64,000 bases of DNA from Cryobacterium sp. GrIS_2_6 (lineage in GTDB: Bacteria > Actinomycetota > Actinomycetes > Actinomycetales > Microbacteriaceae): contig NZ_JAXCHP010000001.1 in assembly GCF_035984545.1 (NCBI RefSeq), positions 558,001 through 622,000 of the forward strand, read 5' to 3'. Shown in pieces: positions 45,350-55,418 of this stretch (positions within the stretch are counted from its first letter, which is position 1; every line of letters begins with the position of its first letter). The notes below the pieces were generated by a model, which saw nothing but the letters and a program-made list of their open reading frames with translations, was not told the DNA's origin and did no database searches. Made by a program: the position numbers and the translations under genes.

Positions 45350-46194
45350 TTCGCGCGTGGGGACGAGGCTAGTGCTGCTGGCCGCGGGGCACGGCGCGCC
45401 CGGCGCTGGGCGGTGTGCAAGCGCGCGAACGCGAGGGTTTCCACGAGAAGCACGAGGCGTTCCTGCTCGGTGCGCGCCTTGCGGGTGTTGACCTCCGCGA
45501 CGATCCGGCCGTCCCAGCCGGTGCGCGCGAGCAGGTTGAGCACCTCGGCGACCGGCTCGCTGCCACGGCCGGGCAGCAGGTGCTCGTCGAAGACTTTGCC
45601 CTCGTCGAGGGAGCCGGAGCCGTCGCAGAGATGCACGTGCCGGAGACGGTCGCCGAGCTCCGTCGCCATCGAGAGACTGTCGAGCCCGCTCAGGGCGCAG
45701 TGCGAGAAGTCGAGCGTGACGGCGTCGCAGTCCATCCGGGTGGTGTCCCAGCCGGGGGAGTACGCCTTCATGCCCCGGCCGCCGAACTTCCACGGGAACA
45801 TGTTCTCGACCGCGATCTCGATGCCGCTGCCCGCGCTGATCTCACGCACGGAGTCGAGGAACGTGACGGCAAAGTCGGCCTGCCAGCGAAACGGCGGATG
45901 CACCACGACGGTTCGCGCCCCGACTTCGGCCGCGAGCGCCGCCGAGCGTTCGAGCTTCACGAGCGGGTCCCGACCCCAGACGAAATGCGTGAGCAGGAGC
46001 ACGGGAGCGTGGATCGAGAAGATCGGTAGCTTGTATTTCCGTGACAGCGCCAGGAGCGCAGCGGCATCCTGGGTGACTTCGTCGCGGGAGACCATGATTT
46101 CGATGCCGTCGTAGCCCGCGAGTTTCGCGAGCCGGAAGGCGTGCTCCGTCGAGAGCGGATAGGCGCACGTCGTGCTCATGCCGATGCGAATCAT
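45328..46194 (-). CDS. Sugar phosphate isomerase/epimerase (TIM barrel)
   Basis: The 288-residue protein is an AP-endonuclease-2-type TIM barrel. Barrel strands with metal-binding residues can be read: GYDGIEIMVSRD, FSIHAPVLLL, VVVHPPFRW, IEIAVENMFPW, CDAVTLDFSHCAL, LRHVHLCDGSG and GRIVAEVN. These supply the His/Glu/Asp set for one or two divalent metals. Members isomerise sugars or inositols; the substrate here is open. A TACTCT -10 box ends 7 nt before the ATG, suggesting a leaderless mRNA. It is divergent from otsAB. Confidence 0.82.
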   Translation of the reverse strand: MIRIGMSTTCAYPLSTEHAFRLAKLAGYDGIEIMVSRDEVTQDAAALLALSRKYKLPIFSIHAPVLLLTHFVWGRDPLVKLERSAALAAEVGARTVVVHPPFRWQADFAVTFLDSVREISAGSGIEIAVENMFPWKFGGRGMKAYSPGWDTTRMDCDAVTLDFSHCALSGLDSLSMATELGDRLRHVHLCDGSGSLDEGKVFDEHLLPGRGSEPVAEVLNLLARTGWDGRIVAEVNTRKARTEQERLVLLVETLAFARLHTAQRRARRAPRPAALASSPRAKAGESSV

Positions 46195-46372
46195 TGGCGC
46201 CAGAGTAAACCCGACTGCTGAACAACGGGTGTCGCGCGCCCGAATAGTCTGGGGGCTCCGCCGGGGCTGCTGGTATCCTTGGAAGTTCACCGAGGTGCGT
46301 GCGCCGTGCAGGTACCGGAACGGACCAGCCATTTCGATTGAAGCCGTTAACACGCCCGCCGCCGAGCCGAAG

Positions 46373-48589
46373 GTGACATACGCCCTCGTCGCCGTCTCGA
46401 ACCGGCTGCCCGTGGACTTCGTCGTCGCCGAGGACGGCACCGAGAGCTGGAAGACCTCACCAGGCGGACTCGTCACCGCCCTCGAGCCGCTGATGCGCTC
46501 CTCCGACGGCGCGTGGGTCGGTTGGCCCGGCGTCGCCGACCGCGAGTTCGCCCCCTTCGAGAACGACGGCATCAACATCGTTCCCGTCTCGCTGACCGAC
46601 GCCGACCTCGAGGACTACTACGAGGGCTTCTCCAACGACACCCTCTGGCCGCTCTACCACGACGTGATCTCCCCGCCGAGCTTCCACCGCGAATGGTGGG
46701 AGGCGTACGTGCGCGTCAACCGCCGGTTCGCCGAAGCCGCCGCCGCCGCCGCGGCATCCGGTGCAACCGTCTGGGTGCACGACTACCAGCTGCAACTCGT
46801 GCCGCGGATGCTGCGGGACATGCGCCCCGACCTCGTGATCGGCTTCTTCAACCACATACCGTTCCCGCCGTACGGCATCTATGCGCAGCTCCCGTGGCGC
46901 AAGCAGATCCTCGACGGCCTGCTCGGGGCCGACCTGATCGGCTTCCAGCGGCTGGCGGATGCCGGCAACTTCTCCCGCGCGGTCCGTCGCCTCTTCGGGT
47001 ACACCACCCGCGGTGTCGCGATCGACGTGCCGGGCGCCGGGGGACACCACCGCCGGGTGATCGCCAAGCACTTCCCGATCTCGATCGACGCCGTCGCATA
47101 CGCCGACCTCGCGAAGCGTCCGGAGATCCAGGCCCGCGCGCGCCGGATCCGCGAGGACCTCGGCAACCCGAAGACGATCATTCTCGGCGTCGACAGGCTC
47201 GACTACACCAAGGGCATCGGCCACCGGCTGAAGGCCTTCGGCGAGCTCCTCGAGGATGGGTCGATTTCCGTCGAGGACGTCACCCTCGTGCAGGTCGCGA
47301 GCCCGTCCCGGGAACGGGTCGGAGCGTACATGGCCCTCCGAGACGAGATCGAACTCGCCGTCGGCCGGATCAACGGCGACTACTCGACGATCAGCCACAC
47401 CGCGATCAGCTACCACCACCACGGCTACCCGCGCGAGGAAATGGTCGCCCTGTACCTCGCCGCGGACGTCATGCTCGTCACTGCCCTCCGCGACGGGATG
47501 AACCTCGTCGCGAAGGAATACGTCGCCGTCCGCGACGACAGGGACGGCGTGCTCGTCCTGAGCGAATTCGCCGGGGCGGCCGACGAACTCAAGCAGGCCG
47601 TGCTGATCAACCCGCACGACATCGACGGCATGAAAGCGGCCATCCTGCGTGCGATCGCGATGCCGCGCCCCGAACGGCAGCGGCGGATGCGCGCCCTGCG
47701 CCGCAAGGTGTTCGACAACGACGTCGCCGCCTGGTCGTCGTCCTTCCTGAGAACACTCCGGGAGGGTGCCGCCGTTCAGCCCGGCGTTCCCGATGATCTC
47801 GCTCACGCGCTGCGCGACTTCAGTTCGGCGGGCTCGCTGCTCATCGCGCTGGACTTCGACGGCACCGTCGCCCCGATCGTCGACAACCCCCAGGATTCGC
47901 GTGCGGTTGCCGGCACCCGGGAGGCCGTCGAACGCCTGATCGGGCTCGACGGCGTGCGTGTCGCCCTCGTCTCCGGCCGGTCGCTCGCGAGCCTGCGCCA
48001 GGTCGCCGAACCGCAGGTCGAGGTGCTCCTGACCGGTTCACATGGCATCGAGGTCCAGCTGGACACCCCGGGCGAAGAGCTCGGACTCGACCAGGACGAA
48101 CTCGACCAGCTCGACACGCTCGCCCGCGTGCTCGAACGGGTCTCGGCATCCGTGACGGGTGCGTGGATCGAACGAAAGCCCGCCGGCCTGGCCCTGCACA
48201 CCCGCAAGTCAACCGCGCAGGCCGGCCAGGCCGTGCAACGCGACGCCCGCGTGCAGCTCGGCGCCGTGCTGCCGGACCTCACTGTGCGCGAGGGAAAGAA
48301 TGTGCTCGAATTCTCCGTGCGCTCGAGCTCGAAGGGTGACGCGCTCGAACGGCTCCGTGCATACACGGGCGCCGACCGGGTGTTCTACGCCGGAGACGAC
48401 GTGACGGACGAAGACGCCTTCACCGCGCTGCACCCCGGCGACCTCGGACTGAAGATCGGCGCAGGCACCTCCCTCGCGGGCTACCGGGTGCGCGGACCGG
48501 AGGAAGTACCGATCGTGCTGCAGCTGATCGCCGACCTCCGGGAGGCCGCCCCAGCTCCCGGAACCCCCGGAACTCCCAGCGAACGGTAA
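46373..48589 (+). CDS. otsAB: Trehalose-6-phosphate synthase/phosphatase fusion
   Basis: The first 475 residues are a GT20 synthase joining UDP- or GDP-glucose to glucose-6-phosphate: AVSNRLPVDF at the start, VWVHDYQLQLVPRMLR, VDRLDYTKGI and LRDGMNLVAKEYVA. From about residue 485 a HAD phosphatase follows: LDFDGTVAPI with the nucleophile Asp, SGRSLASL, and GDDVTDEDAF. The fusion makes trehalose in one protein, useful against cold, drying and salt. The GTG at 46373 fits family starts; the frame is open to 46172 and another GTG at 46295 is possible. Confidence 0.9.
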   Translation: MTYALVAVSNRLPVDFVVAEDGTESWKTSPGGLVTALEPLMRSSDGAWVGWPGVADREFAPFENDGINIVPVSLTDADLEDYYEGFSNDTLWPLYHDVISPPSFHREWWEAYVRVNRRFAEAAAAAAASGATVWVHDYQLQLVPRMLRDMRPDLVIGFFNHIPFPPYGIYAQLPWRKQILDGLLGADLIGFQRLADAGNFSRAVRRLFGYTTRGVAIDVPGAGGHHRRVIAKHFPISIDAVAYADLAKRPEIQARARRIREDLGNPKTIILGVDRLDYTKGIGHRLKAFGELLEDGSISVEDVTLVQVASPSRERVGAYMALRDEIELAVGRINGDYSTISHTAISYHHHGYPREEMVALYLAADVMLVTALRDGMNLVAKEYVAVRDDRDGVLVLSEFAGAADELKQAVLINPHDIDGMKAAILRAIAMPRPERQRRMRALRRKVFDNDVAAWSSSFLRTLREGAAVQPGVPDDLAHALRDFSSAGSLLIALDFDGTVAPIVDNPQDSRAVAGTREAVERLIGLDGVRVALVSGRSLASLRQVAEPQVEVLLTGSHGIEVQLDTPGEELGLDQDELDQLDTLARVLERVSASVTGAWIERKPAGLALHTRKSTAQAGQAVQRDARVQLGAVLPDLTVREGKNVLEFSVRSSSKGDALERLRAYTGADRVFYAGDDVTDEDAFTALHPGDLGLKIGAGTSLAGYRVRGPEEVPIVLQLIADLREAAPAPGTPGTPSER

Positions 48590-48620
48590 CCCTGCGGCAA
48601 AGTTCCCGAAACACAGGTTC

Positions 48621-48632
48621 TAGAATCACTAC
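48621..48632 (+). promoter_or_regulatory. Leaderless promoter of ilvD
   Basis: A good -10 hexamer, TAGAAT, ends 6 nt before the ilvD ATG and no ribosome-binding site is present. The transcript should therefore start at or within a few bases of the start codon. The -35 region is weak. Confidence 0.6.
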
Positions 48633-50327
48633 ATGCCTGAGATCGATCTGAAACCGCGTAGTCGCGACGTCACCGACGGAATCGAAGCCACAACCTCCCG
48701 CGGAATGCTCCGTGCTGTCGGGATGGGGGACGCGGACTGGGAAAAACCCCAGATCGGCATCGCGAGTTCCTGGAACGAGATCACCCCGTGCAACCTGTCC
48801 CTCGACCGCCTCGCGCAGGCGGCCAAGGAGGGCGTGCATTCCGGTGGCGGCTATCCGCTGCAGTTCGGCACCATCTCCGTCTCCGACGGCATCTCGATGG
48901 GCCATGAGGGCATGCACTTCTCCCTCGTCTCCCGAGAGGTCATCGCGGACTCCGTCGAGGTCGTCATGCAGGCCGAGCGCCTCGACGGCTCCGTGCTGCT
49001 TGCCGGCTGCGACAAGTCCCTGCCCGGCATGCTGATGGCCGCTGCCCGGCTCGATCTCGCGAGCGTCTTCCTCTACGCAGGCTCGATCGCGCCCGGCTGG
49101 GTCAAGCTCTCGGACGGCACGGAAAAAGACATCACCATCATCGACTCGTTCGAGGCCGTCGGCGCCGTCAAGGCCGGGCGGATGTCCGTGGCCGACGCCA
49201 AGCGGATCGAGTGCGCCTTCGCCCCCGGCGAGGGTGCCTGCGGCGGCATGTACACCGCGAACACCATGGCGAGCGTCGCCGAAGCCCTCGGCATGAGCCT
49301 GCCGGGATCCGCGTCCCCCGCCTCGGCCGACCGCCGCCGCGACTACTACGCGCACCGCTCCGGCGAGGCCGTCGTCAACCTCCTGCGCCTCGGCATCACG
49401 GCCAGGGACATCCTCACCCGCAAGGCCTTCGAGAATGCGATCGCCGTCGCCATGGCCTTCGGCGGCTCCACGAACGTGGTGCTGCACCTGCTCGCCATCG
49501 CCCGCGAGGCCGAGGTCGAACTGAGCCTCGACGACTTCAACGTGATCGGCGACAAGGTTCCGCACATCGGCGACCTGAAGCCGTTCGGCAAGTACGTCAT
49601 GAACGACGTCGACCGCCACGGCGGGGTGCCCGCCGTGATGCGCGCCCTGCTCGAGGCCGGCCTCATCCACGGGGACGCCCTCACCGTCACCGGAAAGACC
49701 GTCGCAGAGAACCTCGCGGAGATCGACCCGCCCGACCTCGACGGCGAGGTGCTCCGCACGCTCGACAACCCGATCCACAAGAGCGGCGGCATCACCATCC
49801 TCAAGGGCTCGATGGCGCCGGAGGGCGCTGTCGTCAAGACCGCCGGCTTCGACAGTGACGTGTTCACCGGACCCGCCCGCGTCTTCGAGCGCGAGCGCGC
49901 GGCGATGGACGCCCTCACCGAGGGCACCATCGAAAAGGGCGACGTCGTCGTCATCCGCTACGAAGGCCCCAAGGGAGGCCCCGGCATGCGCGAGATGCTC
50001 TCAATCACCGCGGCCATCAAGGGCGCCGGGCTCGGTGCCGATGTACTACTGTTAACGGACGGCAGATTCTCAGGCGGCACAACCGGACTGTGTATCGGCC
50101 ACATAGCACCCGAAGCGGTGGACGCAGGTCCGATCGCCTTCGTGCGCGATGGTGATCTCATACGGGTCGATATCGCAGCTCGAACGCTCGACCTACTGGT
50201 CGACCCTGAAGAGCTCGACGCCCGACGAGTCGGCTGGGCGCCTCTCCCCCCGCGCTACACCCGCGGCGTGCTCGCCAAGTACACGAAGCTCGTGCAATCG
50301 GCGGCCGTTGGCGCCGTCACGGGGTAG
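48633..50327 (+). CDS. ilvD: Dihydroxy-acid dehydratase
   Basis: The 564-residue iron-sulfur enzyme removes water from 2,3-dihydroxy-3-methylvalerate or -isovalerate, the third common step to isoleucine and valine. Cluster and metal motifs are present: [13 protein letters not shown] near 125, [17 protein letters not shown] near 195, and [11 protein letters not shown] before them. The length is normal. It precedes ilvB by 38 nt and probably shares transcription with ilvB and ilvN. Confidence 0.95.
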   Translation: MPEIDLKPRSRDVTDGIEATTSRGMLRAVGMGDADWEKPQIGIASSWNEITPCNLSLDRLAQAAKEGVHSGGGYPLQFGTISVSDGISMGHEGMHFSLVSREVIADSVEVVMQAERLDGSVLLAGCDKSLPGMLMAAARLDLASVFLYAGSIAPGWVKLSDGTEKDITIIDSFEAVGAVKAGRMSVADAKRIECAFAPGEGACGGMYTANTMASVAEALGMSLPGSASPASADRRRDYYAHRSGEAVVNLLRLGITARDILTRKAFENAIAVAMAFGGSTNVVLHLLAIAREAEVELSLDDFNVIGDKVPHIGDLKPFGKYVMNDVDRHGGVPAVMRALLEAGLIHGDALTVTGKTVAENLAEIDPPDLDGEVLRTLDNPIHKSGGITILKGSMAPEGAVVKTAGFDSDVFTGPARVFERERAAMDALTEGTIEKGDVVVIRYEGPKGGPGMREMLSITAAIKGAGLGADVLLLTDGRFSGGTTGLCIGHIAPEAVDAGPIAFVRDGDLIRVDIAARTLDLLVDPEELDARRVGWAPLPPRYTRGVLAKYTKLVQSAAVGAVTG

Positions 50328-50365
50328 CGCTCACCATTCGTACTCGACCTTAGGGACCTGACTCA

Positions 50366-52210
50366 ATGACCGCGGAACAGAACCCCGTGCCATCACCCAC
50401 GCCCTCGCCGACCTCGGCCGCCACGTCGTCCGCCGCGACGACGGCCGCGGCAGCATCCGGTGAGCCCGAACTCCTCACCGGTTCCGGTGCGATCATCCGC
50501 ACCCTCGAACTGCTCGGCGTGACGGATGTCTTCGGCCTGCCCGGCGGCGCCGTCATCCCGCTCTATGACGAGCTGATGACCCAGGACGCTATCCGGCACA
50601 TCCTGGTGCGCCACGAGCAGGGCGCCGGCCACGCTGCGGAGGGCTACGCCTCGGCGAGCAACCGCGTCGGCGTCGCCATCGCGACCTCCGGCCCCGGCGC
50701 CACGAACCTCGTCACGGCGATCGCCGACGCGTATATGGACTCGGTGCCGATCCTGTGCATCACCGGCCAGGTCTTCTCGACGCTGATGGGCACGGATGCC
50801 TTCCAGGAGGCGGACATCGTCGGCATCACAATGCCGATCACGAAACACTCGTTCCTCGTCAAGCGCCCGGAAGACGTTCCCGGTGCGATCGCATCCGCCT
50901 ACCTGATCGCCTCGACCGGCCGGCCAGGCCCCGTGCTCGTCGACATCACCAAGGACGCCCAGCAGAAGACGGCGCCGTTCATCTGGCCACCGAAGATCGA
51001 TCTGCCCGGCTACCGGCCGATCACCAAGGCCCATGGCAAGCAGGTGCAGGCGGCAGCCCAGTTGCTCGCCGATGCGAAGAAGCCTGTGCTGTACGTCGGC
51101 GGCGGCGTCATCCGCGCCCGCGCGTCCGCCGAGCTTCTCGCCTTCGCCGAACTCACCGGCACGCCCGTCGTCACGACGCTGATGGCCCGTGGCGCATTCC
51201 CGGACTCGCACAACCAGCACCTCGGCATGCCGGGCATGCACGGCACCGTTCCCGCCGTGCTGTCCCTGCAGGAGGCCGACCTGATCATCGCGCTCGGCGC
51301 CCGCTTCGACGACCGGGTCACCGGAAAGGTCAGCGAGTTCGCGCCGCACGCCACGATCGTGCACGTCGACGTCGACCCCGCGGAGATCTCCAAGATCCGC
51401 ACCGCCGACGTGCCCATCGTCGGAGACGCCAAGGACGTGCTCGCCGACCTGACCGTCGCCTTCTCCGCGGTGCTCAAGACCACCACCCCGGACTTCACCG
51501 AGTGGTGGAGCTACCTGAACGGTCTCCGCGAGGAGTTCCCGCTCGGCTACTCCGAGCCGACGGACGGCCTGCTCGCCCCGCAGTATGTGATCAAGCGCAT
51601 CGGTGAACTGACCGGGCCGGAGGGCGTCTACGCCGCCGGCGTCGGTCAGCACCAGATGTGGGCCGCCCAGTACATCAAGTACGAGCGCCCCAACTCCTGG
51701 CTCAACTCGGGCGGTGCCGGCACGATGGGCTACTCCGTTCCCGCGGCGATGGGCGCCAAGGTCGCAGAACCCGACCGGGTGGTCTGGTCGATCGACGGCG
51801 ATGGATGCTTCCAGATGACCAACCAGGAACTCGCGACCTGCACGATCAACAACATCCCGATCAAGGTCGCGATCATCAACAACTCCTCGCTTGGCATGGT
51901 GCGCCAGTGGCAGACCCTGTTCTACGACGGGCGGCACTCCTTCACCGACCTGAACACCGGGCACGGCTCGGCGATGGTGCCCGACTTCGTGAAGCTTGCC
52001 GAGGCGTATGGTGCGCTCGGCATCCGCGTGACGAGCGCGGACCAGGTCGACGACGCGATCAAGCTCGCCCTGGCGACGAACGACCGCCCGGTCGTGATCG
52101 ACTTCGTCGTGAGCCGCGACGCGATGGTCTGGCCGATGGTGCCCCAGGGTGTCAGTAACAGTTACGTGCAGTACGCGAAAGACCACGCACCGACCTGGGG
52201 AGAGGAGTAA
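50366..52210 (+). CDS. ilvB: Acetolactate synthase large subunit
   Basis: This 614-residue ThDP enzyme condenses two pyruvates, or pyruvate and 2-ketobutyrate. The first ThDP domain shows [20 protein letters not shown] and the catalytic Glu in [13 protein letters not shown] near 90. The last domain has the ThDP-Mg motif starting [15 protein letters not shown] near 475. An Ala/Thr/Ser-rich stretch of about 35 residues extends the N-terminus. The Lys and Trp inhibitor-site residues were not examined in detail. It is followed 4 nt later by ilvN. Confidence 0.95.
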   Translation: MTAEQNPVPSPTPSPTSAATSSAATTAAAASGEPELLTGSGAIIRTLELLGVTDVFGLPGGAVIPLYDELMTQDAIRHILVRHEQGAGHAAEGYASASNRVGVAIATSGPGATNLVTAIADAYMDSVPILCITGQVFSTLMGTDAFQEADIVGITMPITKHSFLVKRPEDVPGAIASAYLIASTGRPGPVLVDITKDAQQKTAPFIWPPKIDLPGYRPITKAHGKQVQAAAQLLADAKKPVLYVGGGVIRARASAELLAFAELTGTPVVTTLMARGAFPDSHNQHLGMPGMHGTVPAVLSLQEADLIIALGARFDDRVTGKVSEFAPHATIVHVDVDPAEISKIRTADVPIVGDAKDVLADLTVAFSAVLKTTTPDFTEWWSYLNGLREEFPLGYSEPTDGLLAPQYVIKRIGELTGPEGVYAAGVGQHQMWAAQYIKYERPNSWLNSGGAGTMGYSVPAAMGAKVAEPDRVVWSIDGDGCFQMTNQELATCTINNIPIKVAIINNSSLGMVRQWQTLFYDGRHSFTDLNTGHGSAMVPDFVKLAEAYGALGIRVTSADQVDDAIKLALATNDRPVVIDFVVSRDAMVWPMVPQGVSNSYVQYAKDHAPTWGEE

Positions 52211-52214
52211 GCCC

Positions 52215-52724
52215 ATGAGTTCCCATGTCCTGAGCCTCCTCGTCGAGGACAAGCCCGGCCTGCTGACCCGCGTCGCCGGCCTCTTCGCCCGGCGCGGCTT
52301 CAACATCGAAAGCCTCGCGGTCGGCCACACCGAGATCCCCGGCCTGTCGCGGATCACCATCCTCGTCGACGTCGAGGACCTCCCGCTCGAGCAGGTCACG
52401 AAGCAGCTCAACAAGCTGATCAACGTGATCAAGATCGTCGAGCTCGACCCTGCGCAATCCGTGCACCGGGAGCACCTGCTGGTCAAGGTGCGTGCGGACA
52501 ACACGACGAGGTCCCAGGTGCTCGAAGCCGTCACGCTGTTCCGTGCGCGGGTCGTCGACGTCGCCCCTGACTCCGTCGTGATCGAGGTGACCGGGGATTC
52601 CGGCAAGACCCAGGCGCTGCTGCGCGTGCTCGAGCCCTATGGAATCAAGGAAATCGCACAGTCCGGACTGCTCGCCATCGGCCGCGGGTCCAAATCGATC
52701 ACCGAACGCGTGTTCAAGAGCTAG
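52215..52724 (+). CDS. ilvN: Acetolactate synthase small (regulatory) subunit
   Basis: The 169-residue subunit has an N-terminal ACT domain (SLLVEDKPGLLTRVAGLFA, then RRGFNIESLAVG) that binds valine for feedback inhibition, and a C-terminal domain ending LLAIGRGSKSITERVFKS. AGGAG lies before the ATG. It is 4 nt after ilvB, the normal arrangement for stoichiometric synthesis. Confidence 0.95.
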   Translation: MSSHVLSLLVEDKPGLLTRVAGLFARRGFNIESLAVGHTEIPGLSRITILVDVEDLPLEQVTKQLNKLINVIKIVELDPAQSVHREHLLVKVRADNTTRSQVLEAVTLFRARVVDVAPDSVVIEVTGDSGKTQALLRVLEPYGIKEIAQSGLLAIGRGSKSITERVFKS

Positions 52725-52783
52725 CGTTCGCCCCGCACCCCCTTTCTTCACCGACCTTTCTTCACCAAACAACTAGGAGATAA

Positions 52784-53818
<1,035 letters not shown>

Positions 53819-53861
53819 CCACCGCATCGCGCACGACGCACCGCGCACCGCACCATGAACG

Positions 53862-53890
53862 GCGGGGCCCCTCTACCCGAGGAGCCCCGC
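53862..53890 (+). terminator. Terminator after ilvC
   Basis: Stem GCGGGGC / GCCCCGC, extended inside by CCTC/GAGG pairs, lies 43 nt past the ilvC stop. It marks the end of the ilv transcript. Confidence 0.65.
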
Positions 53891-53922
53891 TGCGTCGCTT
53901 AACGCCGCCGGGCTCCGACGGC

Positions 53923-53934
53923 TACTCTGGCCCT
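53923..53934 (+). promoter_or_regulatory. Leaderless promoter of the membrane-protein pair
   Basis: A TACTCT -10 box ends 6 nt before the ATG at 53935 and there is no ribosome-binding site, which fits leaderless transcription. Confidence 0.5.
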
Positions 53935-54489
53935 ATGACTTCAGCACCACGCGGCGGCGTTCCGCGCGACGACGACGACACGCTCGGCTGGGCCGGCGAC
54001 GACGATCCCACCCTGCAGACCCGGTCGGAGGATGCAGACGCCCGCGAAATCTCCCGCACGCCGGTCGAGTCAGACCCCGGTGCCTCTGCACCGGTAACCG
54101 CTCCGGTCTACGCCGCGCTGCCGGACGGTTGGAGCGTCAAGGGCCCGACCGCTGCGATCGAAGCGGATGCCGCGGCCCACAACTCGGAACGCTCGCCGAT
54201 GAGTTCATTCACCCTCATCTCCCTCGGGGTGTTCGGCGGCATCTACCTGCTCTTCACGATCGGCTGGTTCATCGGCGTGAGCCGGATCGACGACCCGCTC
54301 GGCGACGCTCTCGCGAGCTTCATGTTCAGCCTCGGCACCTGGCTCGCCGTCGCGGCCCCCGTCGCGTGGTTCGCGGTGACGCTCTGGCTGACCCCGACCC
54401 GGCCGCGCGGACGGATCCTCTGGCTGCTCCTCGGCGTCGTGCTGCTCGCCCCGCTCCCGCTCCTCGTGAGCGGAGGGCCCGTCGCATGA
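53935..54489 (+). CDS. Hypothetical membrane protein
   Basis: The 184-residue protein has an acidic, disordered N-terminal half (DDDDTLGWAGDDDPTLQTRS) and three hydrophobic helices in the C-terminal half (about 90-110, 122-142, 155-172). It resembles Microbacteriaceae proteins sometimes mislabelled as DNA polymerase III tau because of the low-complexity acidic region; I see no such domain. It overlaps the next gene by 4 nt, so the two may form a membrane complex. Confidence 0.7.
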   Translation: MTSAPRGGVPRDDDDTLGWAGDDDPTLQTRSEDADAREISRTPVESDPGASAPVTAPVYAALPDGWSVKGPTAAIEADAAAHNSERSPMSSFTLISLGVFGGIYLLFTIGWFIGVSRIDDPLGDALASFMFSLGTWLAVAAPVAWFAVTLWLTPTRPRGRILWLLLGVVLLAPLPLLVSGGPVA

Positions 54490-54890
54490 GCGAGCCCGTC
54501 GCACGCCCGAACCCGTCCGCTCCCGATACGTCCGGCACCGGTTCGACCGAGACCGCCGCCGCGCCACAACGCCGCAGGCCCTCCTGGCCGTTCCTGGTTG
54601 TCGCCGTCTTCTTCGGACTGGTCTACGCCTGGGACGTCTGGGCGGACCTCGGGAACCTGATCGGCCTCAACCTTGCCGCCGGGTCCCTCGACACCCAGCT
54701 CAGCGGGTTCGGCTGGGGAATCCTGATCGCCGGGGTGCTCCTGCCGATCCTGATCTTCCTGCTCGCCGCCCGGATCGGACGGGGCAGGCCGCTGTACGCG
54801 CAGGCCGCCCTGTTCCTCGTCGGCCTGGCCCTCGCATCCGCCCTCGCCCTCGATATCTACCAGTTCGGACTCGGCAGCCTGATCGTCTGA
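54486..54890 (+). CDS. Hypothetical membrane protein
   Basis: The 134-residue product has a Pro/Ser/Thr-rich N-terminal 30 residues and then three helices (about 35-55, 70-92, 100-125). The start overlaps the stop of the preceding gene (ATGA). No family is recognised. Its partner and the two-gene layout suggest a small integral complex. Confidence 0.7.
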   Translation: MSEPVARPNPSAPDTSGTGSTETAAAPQRRRPSWPFLVVAVFFGLVYAWDVWADLGNLIGLNLAAGSLDTQLSGFGWGILIAGVLLPILIFLLAARIGRGRPLYAQAALFLVGLALASALALDIYQFGLGSLIV

Positions 54891-54917
54891 TCGAGGCGTT
54901 GGACCGGGATCGCAGGC

Positions 54918-55322
54918 TCAGAGAATCGCCAGCACGACGAGGGCGATGAGCGCGACCTGCTCGATGACGCGGATCCGGAGCGGGATCGCGGCCCGGCCGA
55001 AGCGCTGCGGGTCGCGGGCGGCGAACGCGTTGGCCGGGAAGACCGCGATCAGGAAGATCACGAGCATGACCCCGGTGACTCCGGTAGTCGGCGGCCAGAG
55101 CAGGCCGAGGCCGCCGAGCATCTCGCAGACGCCCGTGAAGATCACCAGGACGACGGGCCCACGCGCGCCGAAGAATCCCGTGAAGCGGAGTCCCGGCGGG
55201 ATCATGGCCGCCATCGTGCGCTGGACGACCGGGATGAAATGGGTGATCCCCGCGCCGAAGAAGAACACGGCTAGAAGGCAGCGCAGGACGAACTGGAGGG
55301 AGTCCAACGTAACAGTGCTCAT
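54918..55322 (-). CDS. DoxX-family membrane protein
   Basis: The 134-residue four-helix protein has the DoxX pattern: LAVFFFGAGITHFIPVV, then VLVIFTGVCEMLGGLGLLWP and further helices. DoxX relatives are quinol-oxidase or redox-linked proteins; many have no assigned role. TAATAT ends 6 nt before the ATG, another leaderless-type start. It is convergent with the hypothetical pair and divergent from serA. Confidence 0.8.
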   Translation of the reverse strand: MSTVTLDSLQFVLRCLLAVFFFGAGITHFIPVVQRTMAAMIPPGLRFTGFFGARGPVVLVIFTGVCEMLGGLGLLWPPTTGVTGVMLVIFLIAVFPANAFAARDPQRFGRAAIPLRIRVIEQVALIALVVLAIL

Positions 55323-55418
55323 TGGGAAATATTACGGCCGATAGACTCGACCCAATACTGGCGCCCCACGGTCGCGGCGCGAGCCACAATTGCTGCTGCT
55401 ATCGGAGGTTCTGTTTTC

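Noticed and set aside
50328-50365. T-box or leader-peptide attenuator before ilvB
   Set aside because: The gap is only 38 nt and holds no specifier stem, T-box sequence or leader frame. The same is true of the 43 nt before ilvD.
50393-52606. A 737-codon open frame antisense to ilvB and ilvN
   Set aside because: It is a shadow of well-recognised genes, with no ribosome site and unnatural composition.
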